Assembly: GCA_031283745.1 (NCBI GenBank)
Contig: JAITBH010000119.1
Coordinates: forward strand, 1 to 33,647
Reading direction: 5' to 3'
Length of the DNA: 33,647 nt
Origin: Candidatus Ectomicrobium neotermitis
GTDB lineage: Bacteria; Elusimicrobiota; Endomicrobiia; Endomicrobiales; Endomicrobiaceae
The position numbers were made by a program, and so were the translations under genes. How positions within the stretch are numbered: the stretch's first letter is position 1; every line of letters starts with the position of its first letter. Positions 33,432 through 33,647 of the stretch are shown here, piece after piece. Below the pieces are notes generated by a model that worked only from the letters and a program-made list of their open reading frames with translations, was not told the DNA's origin and did no database searches.

Positions 33432-33647
33432 CTTTCTATCAAAACATAAAAAGCTCTATCTGGGTTTTTTGTGTTTTGTTTTTTTTTGTTTGGTGTGGTC
33501 TTTTGCACAAATCAAATACAGCTCTGATGTTTCTCAAATACTGCCCTCCGTCTTAGATAGGGAAATGAAGTTGTTTCAAAACTCGCCTTTATCAAACAAA
33601 CTATTTGTCGTAGTTGACGCTAAATCCTACCAAGATGCCCAAATATC
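33415..33647 (+). CDS. MMPL/RND-family exporter, N-terminal part (runs off the right edge)
   Basis: From ATG 33415, 77 residues fit in the window: MLSIFNFLSKHKKLYLGFLC, then FVFFCLVWSF as the first membrane span, then IKYSSDVSQILPSVLDREMKLFQNSPLSNKLFVVVDA. The pattern of a basic N-terminus, one span, ILP and a LFVVVDA-type strand at the start of the first periplasmic porter domain is typical of MMPL/RND exporters. MMPL exporters of aryl polyene clusters move the lipid-like pigment toward the outer leaflet or outer membrane. Overlaps the LolA-like gene by 17 nt. The family is clear, but the remaining ~700 residues are outside the window. Confidence 0.75.
   Translation, partial: MLSIFNFLSKHKKLYLGFLCFVFFCLVWSFAQIKYSSDVSQILPSVLDREMKLFQNSPLSNKLFVVVDAKSYQDAQI

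Overview
The window carries about 31 protein-coding genes with short gaps, frequent 4-22 nt overlaps and strong Shine-Dalgarno sites, plus one repeat-filled gap of about 0.8 kb. Signal peptides, LpoB- and LolA-like proteins and a predicted RND/MMPL exporter indicate a diderm (Gram-negative-type) bacterium. An electron-bifurcating transhydrogenase (NfnAB), an Fe-S-type PurF and ATP-dependent glycolysis suggest an anaerobic fermenter. Elusimicrobiota or a spirochaete-like lineage would fit, but the sequence alone does not settle the phylum. No tRNA, rRNA, CRISPR array or transposase gene was recognised.

Left part, minus strand (1-8460): carA-carB-purF-pyrG form a tight nucleotide-biosynthesis operon read leftwards from a promoter near 8504-8532. 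pyrG is followed by a 793-bp gap and then the 5' part of cutA. The gap holds two repeat families: heptad-type GTTAGTG repeats (151-378) and three ~165-bp palindrome-containing units (451 onward). The last unit runs into the 3' end of pyrG and supplies its stop codon. CarB is of the type otherwise best known from Bacteroidetes and the eukaryotic CAD/CPS1 enzymes.

Middle, plus strand (8603-28049): a near-consensus promoter starts a 19-kb run of 18 co-directional genes: pfkA, tyrS, lpoB, a COG3014-type lipoprotein, nfnA, nfnB, tpiA, rpiB, deoC, deoB, deoA, recJ, mtnP, a copper set (HMA-TauE/SafE-cupredoxin fusion, copZ, DUF2318 protein, copA) and an Ogg2-type DNA glycosylase. DeoA, DeoB, DeoC, RpiB, TpiA and PfkA together form a route from nucleosides into glycolysis. 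A terminator-shaped hairpin lies inside the signal-peptide codons of the COG3014 gene.

Right part, plus strand (28050-33647): glnA has its own promoter and a leader with a strong intrinsic terminator. The terminator is mutually exclusive with a small hairpin carrying an A1/G4 hexaloop, as expected for ANTAR antitermination. The gene just after glnA encodes an ANTAR protein with a degenerate receiver domain, behind a second terminator-like hairpin. This local RNA switch for nitrogen assimilation is the most complete regulatory idea in the window. Then come rlmD, a YdbC/PC4-like gene, a secreted small protein, and finally an overlapping trio (ApeP/FabZ-like dehydratase, LolA-like carrier, MMPL exporter). 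The trio looks like the left edge of an aryl-polyene-type biosynthetic cluster continuing beyond the window.
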